NCBI GenBank assembly: GCA_023128415.1
Contig: JAGMEA010000013.1
Location: forward strand, 1 to 58,129
DNA from: Candidatus Babeliales bacterium
GTDB lineage: Bacteria; Babelota; Babeliae; Babelales; UBA12411
Reading direction: 5' to 3'
Length of the DNA stretch: 58,129 nt
A program made the position numbers and the translations under genes. The notes beneath the pieces are model-generated. The model did not search any database. It saw nothing but the letters and a program-made list of their open reading frames with translations, and had not been told where the DNA came from. Each line of letters starts with the position of its first letter. Within the stretch, counting starts at the first letter, position 1. Below, piece after piece: positions 37,517 through 46,418 of the stretch.

Positions 37517-38065
37517 TTACTCCTCACAAATAAAACCATCAATTGACCAAGGTTTTGAAAAATCTAAATGCGCATCTTTCATGATCTTATGACGAATCAA
37601 AAAAACTAAAAATTTAACATCTACTGACGATTCTCTTACTGTTTTTAAAAGACTCTCAAGAAAGTTCCACTTTTTAAAAATAGGCCACTCTGGCTGAATT
37701 ATAGAACTATCAAAAGATAAATGTACCTCTTGTTGTCCTTGTGTTATAGAAACAAATTCTAAAGATGATTTCCTCTCAGTTAATTGTTCCTCATATACAA
37801 CCCCAAGCCATACATTAATTAAATGCTTTAAATCTTCAACTAAATCATTTTTCCAAATTATAGAAATAGTATCAGAAAAAAATTTACCCTCTCTCCAATA
37901 ATAAATTTTTACATTTTTTCTAGAAACAGAATAATTAGCATTCTGATCTAGGCTATTATTATTTTTAAAATTAAAAATAATCCATTCTTGGTGAATTAGA
38001 AAAAAGAAAATACCAAAAACAAAACAAGGCAAAAGAATTAAAAAGGTTTTTAATTTTAAAAACAT
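37517..38065 (-). CDS. Membrane-anchored GerMN-like protein
   Basis: A 182-residue protein with one N-terminal membrane segment (residues 6-24). After it come 'KIYYWREGKFFSDTISI', 'LKHLINVWLGVV' and 'QEVHLSFDSSI', an order that recalls the GerMN (sporulation/germination) fold: a strand, a basic surface strand, a helix setting a 'GP' loop, then a short 'vdls' strand. The link is weak and by eye only. Its ATG overlaps the stop of the cupin gene (shared base 38065) and its stop is next to the rpe start. Confidence 0.5.
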   Translation of the reverse strand: MFLKLKTFLILLPCFVFGIFFFLIHQEWIIFNFKNNNSLDQNANYSVSRKNVKIYYWREGKFFSDTISIIWKNDLVEDLKHLINVWLGVVYEEQLTERKSSLEFVSITQGQQEVHLSFDSSIIQPEWPIFKKWNFLESLLKTVRESSVDVKFLVFLIRHKIMKDAHLDFSKPWSIDGFICEE

Positions 38066-38472
38066 TAAATTTCTAGTTTAGATAAATCAATCTTTCCGCT
38101 TAACTCTGTCCTATAGGAATCTTCATCCATATGGTGCGTAGAAAATTCAATCACTTCAGAATGTTCCAAACCTGTAAATCTATGATATTCGTTTTGTTTT
38201 ATATGAATTACGTCCCCTGCTATCATAATTCTTTTATTTTTTATGCCATTAAAATCTGTTTCTATTAAAATCTTTCCTGATAAAATATAAAAAGATTCTT
38301 CTTTTATTTTATGACAATGCATAGAACAATGGTAACTTTTGTATATAATCATTTTTTTACCGCAATACTTAGGATTATTAACAATCCACTCTTCTCTTCC
38401 CCAAACCTTTTCAACAACATTCGCTAGTTGTTCTTTTTTATTTTCGTTAATCTTTTCTTTAATAAAATCCAT
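38065..38472 (-). CDS. Cupin-fold protein, sugar-phosphate isomerase-like
   Basis: A 135-residue single cupin. Metal ligands are visible as 'MHCHKIKEESFYILSGKI' (His-x-His...Glu) and 'IKQNEYHRFTGLEHSEVIEF' (His). 'KVWGREEWIVNNPKYCGKKM' at the front resembles the cupin half of mannose-6-phosphate isomerase / mannose-1-phosphate guanylyltransferase type II. It might act on a sugar phosphate, perhaps together with rpe, but the substrate cannot be read from the sequence. First gene of the cupin-GerMN-rpe-ddl unit, divergent from nfo. Confidence 0.8.
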   Translation of the reverse strand: MDFIKEKINENKKEQLANVVEKVWGREEWIVNNPKYCGKKMIIYKSYHCSMHCHKIKEESFYILSGKILIETDFNGIKNKRIMIAGDVIHIKQNEYHRFTGLEHSEVIEFSTHHMDEDSYRTELSGKIDLSKLEI

Positions 38473-38561
38473 AATAACATCCTAAAATTGTTGAAAAAGA
38501 AAAACTAATCAGATAGAAATTTTATACTAACTTTAATTTTTAAATTTAGGAATCATTAAAT

Positions 38562-39428
38562 ATGTCCAAAAAGTATCCTTTAATTGGTGCACATATCTCT
38601 ATCGCTGGTGGATATTATAAGTCTATAGAACGAGCAGAATCAATAGGATGCTCAACTATGCAAATATTCACCAAAAGCAATAGAACTTGGTTTGGAAAAA
38701 AAATAACAGACGAAGAGGCCAATAAATTTAAAGAAACATTAAAAAGATCTAACCTTTCTGAAATTATGGTTCACTCAGCATATTTAATAAACCTTGCAGC
38801 CCAAAATACAGAACTAAGAAACAAATCAGTAGAAGCACTAGGTGAAGAACTTGAAAGATGTCAAAAACTCGGAATTAAGTACCTGGTTCTACATCCTGGA
38901 GCCCATGTAGGCGCCGGAGAAGAAGAAGGTATAAAGAAAATTTCAGAAGGACTAGATCAAGTTTTTAAGAAAATTCCGGGACCGACACAAATACTTTTAG
39001 AGACCGCAGCAGGACAAGGAACAAACCTAGGCTATACATTTGAACAATTAGAACAAATATACAAACAATGTAAAAACAAGCAGCGCTTAGGGATATGCCT
39101 CGATACTTGTCATGTTTTTGCTGCAGGATATGACATAAGCACAGAAAAGGGATATAAAAATACAATTAAAGAATTTATTAAGATTATTGGAATTCATAAA
39201 CTCAAAGCTATCCACCTTAACGATTCAAAAACCAAACTAAATGCTCGAATCGATCGCCATGAAAAACTTGGTAAAGGAAACATTCCACTAAAAACCTTTG
39301 AATGGATTATGAAGGATCAAAAATTTAAAGAAATTCCCAAAATATTAGAAACTCCAATTATCAAAGATGCATTAAAAGAATACGAAATAGAATTAAAGCT
39401 TTTGAACAAACTATCAAAAAATAAATAA
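38562..39428 (+). CDS. nfo: Endonuclease IV (AP endonuclease)
   Basis: A 288-residue TIM-barrel enzyme with three zinc ions that cuts DNA 5' of abasic sites in base excision repair. The family signatures are complete: 'GAHISIAGG', 'LVLHPGAHVGAG', 'LLETAAGQGTNLGYTFEQL', 'GICLDTCHVFAAGYD', 'IHLNDSK' and 'DRHEKLGKGNI'. Length is normal. It complements the uracil-DNA glycosylase at 45771 in the same pathway. It is followed by a gene-free region with a hairpin. Confidence 0.98.
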   Translation: MSKKYPLIGAHISIAGGYYKSIERAESIGCSTMQIFTKSNRTWFGKKITDEEANKFKETLKRSNLSEIMVHSAYLINLAAQNTELRNKSVEALGEELERCQKLGIKYLVLHPGAHVGAGEEEGIKKISEGLDQVFKKIPGPTQILLETAAGQGTNLGYTFEQLEQIYKQCKNKQRLGICLDTCHVFAAGYDISTEKGYKNTIKEFIKIIGIHKLKAIHLNDSKTKLNARIDRHEKLGKGNIPLKTFEWIMKDQKFKEIPKILETPIIKDALKEYEIELKLLNKLSKNK

Positions 39429-39757
39429 GAGCAACAGGCAAATCGGAGAGAAGAAACCCCCCAAAAATAAATTTGGGATTCTACCTATTACTCTTATTTT
39501 TTACTAGCAGTTCCAACCATACAACCAAAAAAGGAGACTTAATTTAACCAGGTTGGCTGGTAACCTAATTAACTTGATTACAATCATGAACCCTTTTACA
39601 AAAAATAACAAAGCCATAAGAGACGAAGTGTTTTGCGCAACACCAAAACCCTCAATACTAAGGCTATATGACTTACAAGGGCAGGCTATGAATAAAAAAA
39701 TGACCTAAAAAGCAACACTTAATTTTTGCAACACAGAATCGCCTATAATGCTACTTT
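39429..39757. other. Gene-free region after nfo
   Basis: Contains a hairpin CCCAAA-AATAAA-TTTGGG at 39460-39477, within a longer imperfect pairing of AATAAGAG (around 39424-39431) and CTCTTATTTTTT (around 39492-39503) that could end nfo transcription. Further on is AGGTT/AACCT near 39549-39565. A 40-codon frame at 39586-39708 has no ribosome site. No known RNA family was recognised. Confidence 0.4.
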
Positions 39758-40747
39758 TTAAAGATAAAAGATTAAATAAAGCCAAAAAAGTAAAAAAAAT
39801 GTTGCAAGAATGCAGATACTCTTGAAGCTTAAAGTGCCTAGGAAAAATAAAATGGCCACCGTTGAAAGAAACACTGAGGCAACAAGACTAAATACAAGAA
39901 CCTGTACATCGCTCCACCCCCTTGATCTTAGGTATATAGAATAGTGATGGGGGCTGCCTTGATAAAAGGGAATTTTTTTAAACGTTCTAATCAAAATCAG
40001 AGTACTAACTTCTAACAAGGGAAGGCCCAGTATAATTATAGGGACAAGGAATCCATATATAGCATTGATACTCCATGAAAAAAATAATGGAATAGCTGCC
40101 AAAAATCCACCTATAAATAAAGCTCCACTGTCTCCTAGATATATTTTTGCCGGTGGTTTATTAAAATAAAAAAAGGCTAATATAGGGGCTACAAATATCA
40201 ATAACAAAATACTTAATGAGTAATTACCCAATAATAAAGCTATTATAAAAAAAGAAAGCGATGCTGTAATTGAAAGAATAGAAGAAAGCCCATCCATTAC
40301 ATCAACTAAATTAAATGCATTTATAACTAAAAGCATCCAAAATCCAGATGCAAAAGTATTAAAACCTGTTGAAAAAAAACTTTCTTTTAAAGTAATACCT
40401 CCCTTTAAAAAACATGCCACTGCAACAAGTTGTCCTAAAAATTTTTTAAATGGTGAAAATACTTTTAAATCATCAAGTAAGCCTAAAATCAACAAGAGAC
40501 TTACCCCTATAATTAGCCATAAAATATTTTTAAGGGGGTAAAAAATAATTAAAGAAACAATAAAAGAAATATAGATAGCTAGGCCGCCCAAATATGGAAC
40601 TGCCACTTTATGAATCTTGATACTCCCATCGGGATGATCAAGAATATCCCACCTTTTTGCCAACCTAGACATTAATGGGATAAGACAAAAAGCTAATGTA
40701 AATGAAAACAATCCCGATAAGATATGCCTTATAACAACGTGCTCCAT
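39758..40747 (-). CDS. WecA/TagO-like undecaprenyl-phosphate sugar-1-phosphate transferase
   Basis: A 329-residue polytopic membrane enzyme of the MraY/WecA family, with about nine to eleven segments. The active-site signatures are 'LVDVMDGLSSIL' (Asp-Asp type with Mg), 'KIYLGDSGALFIGG' and the cytoplasmic 'QGSPHHYSIYLRSRGWS', whose HH-xxR pattern is that of GlcNAc-1-P transferases (WecA type) rather than MraY. 'HPDGSIKIHKVAVPYLGG' is at the front. It starts a lipid-linked surface glycan. It lies 21 bases after lpxK at the end of the nusA-infB-lpxK unit. Confidence 0.9.
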   Translation of the reverse strand: MEHVVIRHILSGLFSFTLAFCLIPLMSRLAKRWDILDHPDGSIKIHKVAVPYLGGLAIYISFIVSLIIFYPLKNILWLIIGVSLLLILGLLDDLKVFSPFKKFLGQLVAVACFLKGGITLKESFFSTGFNTFASGFWMLLVINAFNLVDVMDGLSSILSITASLSFFIIALLLGNYSLSILLLIFVAPILAFFYFNKPPAKIYLGDSGALFIGGFLAAIPLFFSWSINAIYGFLVPIIILGLPLLEVSTLILIRTFKKIPFYQGSPHHYSIYLRSRGWSDVQVLVFSLVASVFLSTVAILFFLGTLSFKSICILATFFLLFWLYLIFYL

Positions 40748-40768
40748 ACTATCCTTTTTTTAAAAAAA

Positions 40769-41863
40769 TCACCTCAGTATAGCTTCGTTTATAATTTCTA
40801 AAAAGGTATCTTTTTCTATTTTTGTCAAAAATTCAAAATTAATATCTAAACAATACCAATTAAAGTCATTACCTAGCTTTAAATAATCTAATATAGGTAA
40901 AATTTTAAATATATCCTTAAAAGTAGTAACTACCCCAAAAAAACTTTCATTTTTGATTTTATTACATATTAATTTAATATCTTCAACCGAATAAGAATGA
41001 TGATCCGGATATTCAACATAATTATCATTAGAAAGCCCTAATTTATTAAGACTTTCTAAAAACCCATTAAATGAACCTATGCCGGCAAAAACTAATAGTT
41101 TTTTATTTTGAAGAAACTTTATATCAACCATCTTAAAATCTTTATCTACAATTTTAGAAGGTTTATGCAATCCGGAAAAAACGGGAATTCTCATGCTACC
41201 TAAACTATTTTTTAGGCTTAACAAATCATCATTATTAATTTTATCTGAATGAGTTAAAAGAATTATATCGGCCCTAGATATATCTTTTTCACGCAACTTT
41301 CCAGCAGGCAAACAATGCCCATTTTCAAATGGACTCCTGGCATCTAATAAAAGTATTTCTAAATCTTTTTTGATTTGATGATTTTGATACGCATCATCTA
41401 GAACAACAAAATCTAAGTGTTTATTTAGAAGAAGAGCTGCATTATATCTTTTTTTACCTATAACAATAGGGGATTTTAGAATCCTTGATAACATATAGGC
41501 TTCATCGCCTGAATAAGAAACATCACAAAAAATGTTTTCTCCATCAGAAACCAAAAACCCTTTATTTGCTTTTTCGGCCCCACTTTTATAACCCCTTAAA
41601 ATTACCGCCCCTTTATATAAAACATTTTCTATTAAGAAACGTGTAATAACAGATTTTCCAGTACCACCACTCGATATATTGCCTAAAGATAAAACTTTGT
41701 AGGGTAAATGTTTTTTGCCCTTATTAAGTTTTATAAAATTTATTAAAAAAAAAGAAATACAATAAATTTTTTCTATAATGCAAAGAAATTTGAATAAATA
41801 CTTCTCGAAAAATGAAAGTCTTTGAAAGTCTTTAGACTTTTCCCAAAGATTACGAATTATCAA
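40769..41863 (-). CDS. lpxK: Tetraacyldisaccharide 4'-kinase
   Basis: A 364-residue membrane-anchored kinase that adds the 4' phosphate to the lipid A precursor. The N-terminal hydrophobic helix (about 25-44) and 'SLGNISSGGTGKSVITRFL' (P-loop) are followed by 'VILRGYKSG' and 'VLDDAYQNHQIKKDLEILLLDA', all LpxK hallmarks. Start is a TTG that overlaps the infB stop as TTGA, with GAAGGA just upstream. Its presence shows lipid A synthesis and so a Gram-negative envelope. Confidence 0.95.
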   Translation of the reverse strand: MIIRNLWEKSKDFQRLSFFEKYLFKFLCIIEKIYCISFFLINFIKLNKGKKHLPYKVLSLGNISSGGTGKSVITRFLIENVLYKGAVILRGYKSGAEKANKGFLVSDGENIFCDVSYSGDEAYMLSRILKSPIVIGKKRYNAALLLNKHLDFVVLDDAYQNHQIKKDLEILLLDARSPFENGHCLPAGKLREKDISRADIILLTHSDKINNDDLLSLKNSLGSMRIPVFSGLHKPSKIVDKDFKMVDIKFLQNKKLLVFAGIGSFNGFLESLNKLGLSNDNYVEYPDHHSYSVEDIKLICNKIKNESFFGVVTTFKDIFKILPILDYLKLGNDFNWYCLDINFEFLTKIEKDTFLEIINEAILR

Positions 41864-43908
41864 CTTCCTTCAGGGACCTCTATCAAGCAATGAACTGTAT
41901 CACCAACTTGCCAATCTTGAAAACTCTTAGTAATGAAAGCAAATTCCATATCAATATGAACTTCTTTAACTGGCTTATTGTTTCGCTGTAAGCTTGTAAT
42001 TTTTGCTTTTGCTAACTCTTTGCCATCCCTAATACAAACAGCAAATGCATCTTTAACAAAAGTTCCACTCTTAATCCTAGAGCCCGCTATTGTACCAGTT
42101 CCTTTAATATTAAACACTTTAATAACTTCAGCCTCTGATACCTTTTTGTAAACAACTGGAATTATACGAGTGTCCTCTAAGATCTTTTCCAATTCTTCTG
42201 TCAATCTATAAATAATTTTATGCTCTAATACCCTAATTTTATTTTCTTTAGAAGAAACAACAGCTGTCCTCTCTAAAGGAACATTCATAGCCACTATCAT
42301 AGAATCGGTATCTCGAGCCAAAAGAATATTGCCCTCTGTTACGGGACCTACACCAGACTGAACAATTTTATATTTCTTTATATTACCCTTTAAGCTTTTA
42401 CTTAAAGCCTTTATAAAGCCATTAACCGCCTCGACAGACCCGTATGTATCTGCTTTTACAACAAGATTAATATAAGCTTGTCCTGTGTCTGAAATTGTAC
42501 CTGTTGAAAGATTTTGAGATAAACGAGAACTCTTTTTTTTAAGATAATCACTATAGGAAACAACTTCTAAAATATCCCCTGCAGAAGCCAATTCTGTAAA
42601 TCCAACAAGTTTAACTGGAATTGATGGTCCAGCCTGAGTCACTTTTTTTCCTAGGCTATCAACCATAAGCCTAACTTTTCCCCTAGTGTTACCACATAAA
42701 AAATAATCGCCCTGTTTTATAGTACCTTCTATGCAAATAACGGTGGAAATAGGACCATGCCCTTTTTCCATATTGGATTCTAAAACAAAGCCTCTCGCAG
42801 CAAAATTTGGATTTGCTCTTAATTCCATAATCTCTGCTTGCAAAACAATCATATCTAAAAGTTCATCTACACCCTTACCTGTTTTAGCAGAAATAGGAAC
42901 ACAAATAGTATCTCCGCCCCAATCTTCTGGAACCAGTCCCTTTTCAGACAACTGTCTCTTAATTGTTTCGATACGAGATTCAGAATCAATTTTGTCTATT
43001 TTATTAATTGCAACAACAATTGGAACCTTAGCATCTTGAGCAACTTTTATAGCCTCTATGGTTTGAGGCATAACGCCATCATCTGCAGCTATAACCAAAA
43101 TAGCTATATCTGTTATACTTGTTCCCCTCTTTCTCATACTAGAAAATGCTGCGTGACCTGGAGTATCTAAAAAGACAAGCTTTCCATGAGAAGATGTAAC
43201 CTCATAAGCACCTAAATGTTGTGTAATTCCACCAGCCTCTTTTGCAGCAACACTAGTTTTTCTTACAAAATCAAGAAGAGTTGTTTTGCCATGGTCAACA
43301 TGCCCCATAACAACGACAATAGGCCAACGAATATCTCCAGATGCAGGCTTCTTTGTTGCGTTTCCAACAGGATCTGTGGATTTTTCTTGTGTAACGGATA
43401 ACCCAAATTCTTGAGCAAGTGAAATAATAATATCTTTAGATAAAACATGGTTTCTATTACAAACCATACCTTTCTTCATAAGAGCTAAAATCAAATCACC
43501 CGAGCTCTTCCCCATAACATCAGCAACCTCAAAAAGAGGCATATCTCTATCAATTTTTATTTCCGTAATTACCCCAGGCCTTGAAGAATTATGATTATTT
43601 GTAAATGACCTTTGGGATTTATGAAGTGGCTTTTTTACTTCTATTGAAACTGGAACTTTTTCTTCAATTTTAGGCTTCACCTTTTCAGAAGCAACAACTT
43701 TATCGCCTTTAAAAGAACCTGATTTTTCATTGTCGCTAGAATCGTCAGAATCAAAATGTTTTTCAATATATGATATAGCATCAAGGCTAAGAACAGACAT
43801 ATGGCTAGAGGCATCAAAGCCACCCTTCTCAAGAAGAGCAAGCACTTCTTTACTCGAAATATCATTTTCTTTAGCTATTTCATAAACACGCATTAAATTA
43901 TCACTCAC
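41860..43908 (-). CDS. infB: Translation initiation factor IF-2
   Basis: A 682-residue GTPase that brings initiator tRNA to the ribosome. GTG start after AGGGG. It has the short N-terminal helix domain (MRVYEIAKENDISSKEVLALL), a Ser/Lys-rich linker, and then the G domain: G1 'VVMGHVDHGKTTLLD', G3 'DTPGHAAF', G4 'NKID', G5 'SAKTG'. The C-terminal domains end with 'GDTVHCLIEVPEGS'. Shorter than E. coli IF-2 by its trimmed linker. It lies 10 bases after nusA in the conserved nusA-infB order. Confidence 0.98.
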   Translation of the reverse strand: MSDNLMRVYEIAKENDISSKEVLALLEKGGFDASSHMSVLSLDAISYIEKHFDSDDSSDNEKSGSFKGDKVVASEKVKPKIEEKVPVSIEVKKPLHKSQRSFTNNHNSSRPGVITEIKIDRDMPLFEVADVMGKSSGDLILALMKKGMVCNRNHVLSKDIIISLAQEFGLSVTQEKSTDPVGNATKKPASGDIRWPIVVVMGHVDHGKTTLLDFVRKTSVAAKEAGGITQHLGAYEVTSSHGKLVFLDTPGHAAFSSMRKRGTSITDIAILVIAADDGVMPQTIEAIKVAQDAKVPIVVAINKIDKIDSESRIETIKRQLSEKGLVPEDWGGDTICVPISAKTGKGVDELLDMIVLQAEIMELRANPNFAARGFVLESNMEKGHGPISTVICIEGTIKQGDYFLCGNTRGKVRLMVDSLGKKVTQAGPSIPVKLVGFTELASAGDILEVVSYSDYLKKKSSRLSQNLSTGTISDTGQAYINLVVKADTYGSVEAVNGFIKALSKSLKGNIKKYKIVQSGVGPVTEGNILLARDTDSMIVAMNVPLERTAVVSSKENKIRVLEHKIIYRLTEELEKILEDTRIIPVVYKKVSEAEVIKVFNIKGTGTIAGSRIKSGTFVKDAFAVCIRDGKELAKAKITSLQRNNKPVKEVHIDMEFAFITKSFQDWQVGDTVHCLIEVPEGS

Positions 43909-43918
43909 AAAAGAACCC

Positions 43919-44974
43919 CTATTCGCCCTCTTCAGAGCTTAAAACAGAGGTAGCCTCTGACACCGCCTCTTGAAGATTAATTTCAATTCCAACCAATTTT
44001 GAGGCAAGAGATATATTTCGTCCCATCTTTCCAATAGCAAGAGAGCGTTGATCTTGAGGAAGCCAGACAACTGCTCTTTTTTCGTCTTGAGAAACTTCAA
44101 CCTTATCAATTTCTGCAGGCTTAAGAGAATTTTTAACAAGAACATCTAAAGACTCGGTGCTCTCAATCAAATCAATCTTCTCTCCACTAAGCTCCCTAAG
44201 GATAGGTTTAATCCGTGCACCACCCACACCAACACAAGTACCAACAGGGTCTATTTCTTTGTTATTGGAAGAAACAATAACTTTTGTTTTATAACCAGGA
44301 GACCTAACAATTTTTTTTACCTCCACAATACCCTCAAAAATCTCTGGAATTTCTAATTCTAAAAGCTTTTCTACAAAATCAGCAGAAGCTCTATCTAAAA
44401 TTAGCTGGAAATCGCCTCTAGGAACATCTAACACTTCCCTTAAAAGAGCCCTTATTGGTGCCCCAATTCGAAAAGTCTCTTCGGGAATAGAATTAGAGGT
44501 GGGGAGTAAAGCCATGGCATCACCTATTTTAACTGCTAACCCAGCTCTCTCTTGCTTATGAGCATTTCCAACGACAATAGCCCCTTCCTTGTCCTTAAAC
44601 TCCTCTGCTATTGCGCTCTGCTCAAGTTGCCTGATCTTATTAGCAATAACCTGCTTTGCAATAAGAACCTCAATGCGTCCTATCTTGTCGACTAAAGGAA
44701 CCTCAATTACGTCTCCAAGTTTTGCTTTCGGGCTTACGACATGAGCTTTGCGAAGAGAAACTTTTTTGTCATCGTCTTGAGCGCTAGAAACAACTTCTTT
44801 CTTTAAAAAAATTTCAGCACTTCCCAGCTTTCTGTTGAATTTTATAGAAAGCTCGGCTTCAGGGTATTTTTTCTTATACGCAGCAAGAACACCCTCGCAA
44901 ACAATGGAAATGACATCTTCTCGACTAAGGCCACGTTCTTCAACTAAGCCTTCAATAACATCTGTAAGATTCAC
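43919..44974 (-). CDS. nusA: Transcription elongation/termination factor NusA
   Basis: A 351-residue factor with an N-terminal RNA-polymerase-binding domain, an S1 domain (about 130-200), and two KH domains ('GTCVGVGGARIKPILRELSGEKID' and 'AIGKMGRNISLASKLVGIEI' regions). It lacks the C-terminal acidic repeats of E. coli NusA, as is normal outside proteobacteria. GTG start. The rimP gene that usually precedes nusA is absent; instead a 796-base gene-free region lies upstream. Confidence 0.97.
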   Translation of the reverse strand: MNLTDVIEGLVEERGLSREDVISIVCEGVLAAYKKKYPEAELSIKFNRKLGSAEIFLKKEVVSSAQDDDKKVSLRKAHVVSPKAKLGDVIEVPLVDKIGRIEVLIAKQVIANKIRQLEQSAIAEEFKDKEGAIVVGNAHKQERAGLAVKIGDAMALLPTSNSIPEETFRIGAPIRALLREVLDVPRGDFQLILDRASADFVEKLLELEIPEIFEGIVEVKKIVRSPGYKTKVIVSSNNKEIDPVGTCVGVGGARIKPILRELSGEKIDLIESTESLDVLVKNSLKPAEIDKVEVSQDEKRAVVWLPQDQRSLAIGKMGRNISLASKLVGIEINLQEAVSEATSVLSSEEGE

Positions 44975-45180
44975 AGTAGTTTAAACCTTCGTAATTATGT
45001 TTAGGGTTGTGTTTGACGAAAAACGAAATTACAAGTTTAAAGTCTAGAGCAAAAAACAAAAAAGTGAAGTTAGTTCGCCTAAATCAGTAAACAGCCTCTT
45101 TGCACCAAGCACTGAAAAGTACACAAATGCGCAGTTTCCATCTCCTAGGGTTGGTGGTACACAAAAGTAACAAGATTCGT

Positions 45181-45233
45181 TTTTTAAGTTATTATTATAT
45201 AATATTATTATATATATATTAAGTTAATAATAC
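45181..45233. other. A/T-only tract, possible DNA-unwinding element
   Basis: About 50 bases composed almost only of A and T, with alternating TA runs and repeated ATT triplets. On the minus strand it gives TAATAATAA, similar to DnaA-trio repeats. It lies 14 bases before the first TGTTCATAACT copy. Confidence 0.5.
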
Positions 45234-45246
45234 GGTTTGCCCAAAT

Positions 45247-45487
45247 TGTTCATAACTCTTCAAATTTTCCCCGGAAGTCCCCTCTGGCTCGAGATGTCAA
45301 GTTTTATTTTTATGTTCATAACTTGTTCATAACTATGTTCATAACTTGTTCATAACTTGCTATAAATTCATTCGCAGGGGCGGGACAAGTTTTTTTTAGG
45401 CTATTCGGCTTTTAGGTGCATTTTTGCAACACTCCAAAAAAGTTATGAACATAAGTTATGAACATAGTTATGAACAAGTTATGAACA
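45247..45487. repeat. Nine 11-bp DnaA-box-like repeats in mirror-image arrays
   Basis: TGTTCATAACT occurs at 45247-45257, 45313-45323, 45324-45334, 45336-45346 and 45347-45357. Its reverse complement occurs at 45441-45451, 45454-45464, 45466-45476 and 45477-45487. Within each array the units are 11-13 bases apart, about one helical turn. The arms form an imperfect inverted repeat of about 46 bp around an 83-base centre that includes the G-rich GCAGGGGCGGGACAAG. Confidence 0.9.
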
Positions 45488-45770
45488 ATATATCTCCATT
45501 GTAATTTATTTTCAGCTGGAAAATATGCAACTTTTCACATTGAAAACAGTTTTATATTTGTAAATTATTTTAGAGCAAAAAACACCGTTTTTGTTGAAAA
45601 TTTGATGGCTCGGTTGTTCCAAAACTATTGTTTTCCATGAAAATTCAAAAATGAAAATTGACTATGCTAGGCAAGTTCTTTAGGTGGAATTCAAATAGAA
45701 ATTTAATTTAGCGGTAAATTGACTCTTGTCGCATAATTTTGTTTTTTTATTTTTGAATTAAAGTGTTTAT

Positions 45771-46418
45771 TTAGATTTTTAGAATTTTAAGGATTTGTTG
45801 CATATCTTGCCATACTTTCTTTTTTTGGGCTGGATTTCTTAGAAGATAGGCTGGATGATACGTGGGCACAACTAGGGTTTTTTTGTATTTTTGGATTTGC
45901 CCTCTTACTTGTGAAAGTTTTGCGTTTGGGCCAAGAAGTGCCTGAGTTGCTGTAGCTCCGAGTGTGCAGATAATTTTTGGTTTTATAATTTCTATTTCCC
46001 TGAAAAGCATTAACTCTGTGCATTTGCTAGATTCTTGGGGGAGGGGGACTCTGTTGTTCGGCGGTCTACATTTTACGACATTAGATATCCAAATTTCGTC
46101 CCTTTTTATGTTCATAGCTTCTATAATTTTATCGAAGACTTGCCCGGCTCTACCAACAAATGGATGCCCTTGCTTGTCTTCGTTTCTTCCCGGCCCTTCT
46201 CCTATGAACATGAGGTTGCTGTTGGGATTACCTTCTCCAAATACAACCTGAGTTCTTCCTAGCTGACCTAGGGGGCATTTTGTGCAGTTTCTGTAGGGTT
46301 GATATAGCATTTTTATTTGAGAGAGGTTGTCTTTTTTTTCTTCGTATAAAAATCCCTTTGGTTGTTTTTCTAGGTGATTTATGTATTGTTCGATTTCTTT
46401 ATTTTTTTTCATAAGCAT
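45771..46418 (-). CDS. Family 4-type uracil-DNA glycosylase (Fe-S)
   Basis: A 215-residue enzyme that removes uracil from DNA. Four Cys for the Fe-S cluster are seen: 'CTKCPLG', 'NVVKCRPP' and 'ESSKCTEL'. The catalytic motif region is 'FIGEGPGRNEDKQGHPFVG' and the second motif 'VPTYHPAYLLRNP'. Motifs and length are those of family 4. Two ATGs lie at the start (46418 and 46412). The gene overlaps the comEC end by about 20 bases, suggesting coupled translation. Confidence 0.95.
   Translation of the reverse strand: MLMKKNKEIEQYINHLEKQPKGFLYEEKKDNLSQIKMLYQPYRNCTKCPLGQLGRTQVVFGEGNPNSNLMFIGEGPGRNEDKQGHPFVGRAGQVFDKIIEAMNIKRDEIWISNVVKCRPPNNRVPLPQESSKCTELMLFREIEIIKPKIICTLGATATQALLGPNAKLSQVRGQIQKYKKTLVVPTYHPAYLLRNPAQKKKVWQDMQQILKILKI

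Larger units (their letters stand above)
44975..45770. other. Candidate chromosomal replication origin (oriC)
   Basis: The longest gene-free stretch in the window. It combines an almost pure A/T tract (45181-45233), nine copies of TGTTCATAACT or its reverse complement (45247-45487), and a change in strand composition on either side. The core TTATGAACA differs from the DnaA-box consensus TTATNCACA at one defined position. No dnaA or dnaN gene is next to it, but origins apart from dnaA are known in reduced bacteria. Other possibilities are a plasmid/phage-like iteron site, or a large cruciform regulating nusA. Confidence 0.55.

Noticed and set aside
39586-39708. 40-codon frame after nfo
   Set aside because: No ribosome site, no recognisable composition or motif; compatible with chance.
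45247-45487. CRISPR array
   Set aside because: Units are 11 bp, almost without spacers, and in both orientations; no cas genes. Iteron or DnaA-box-like arrays fit better.
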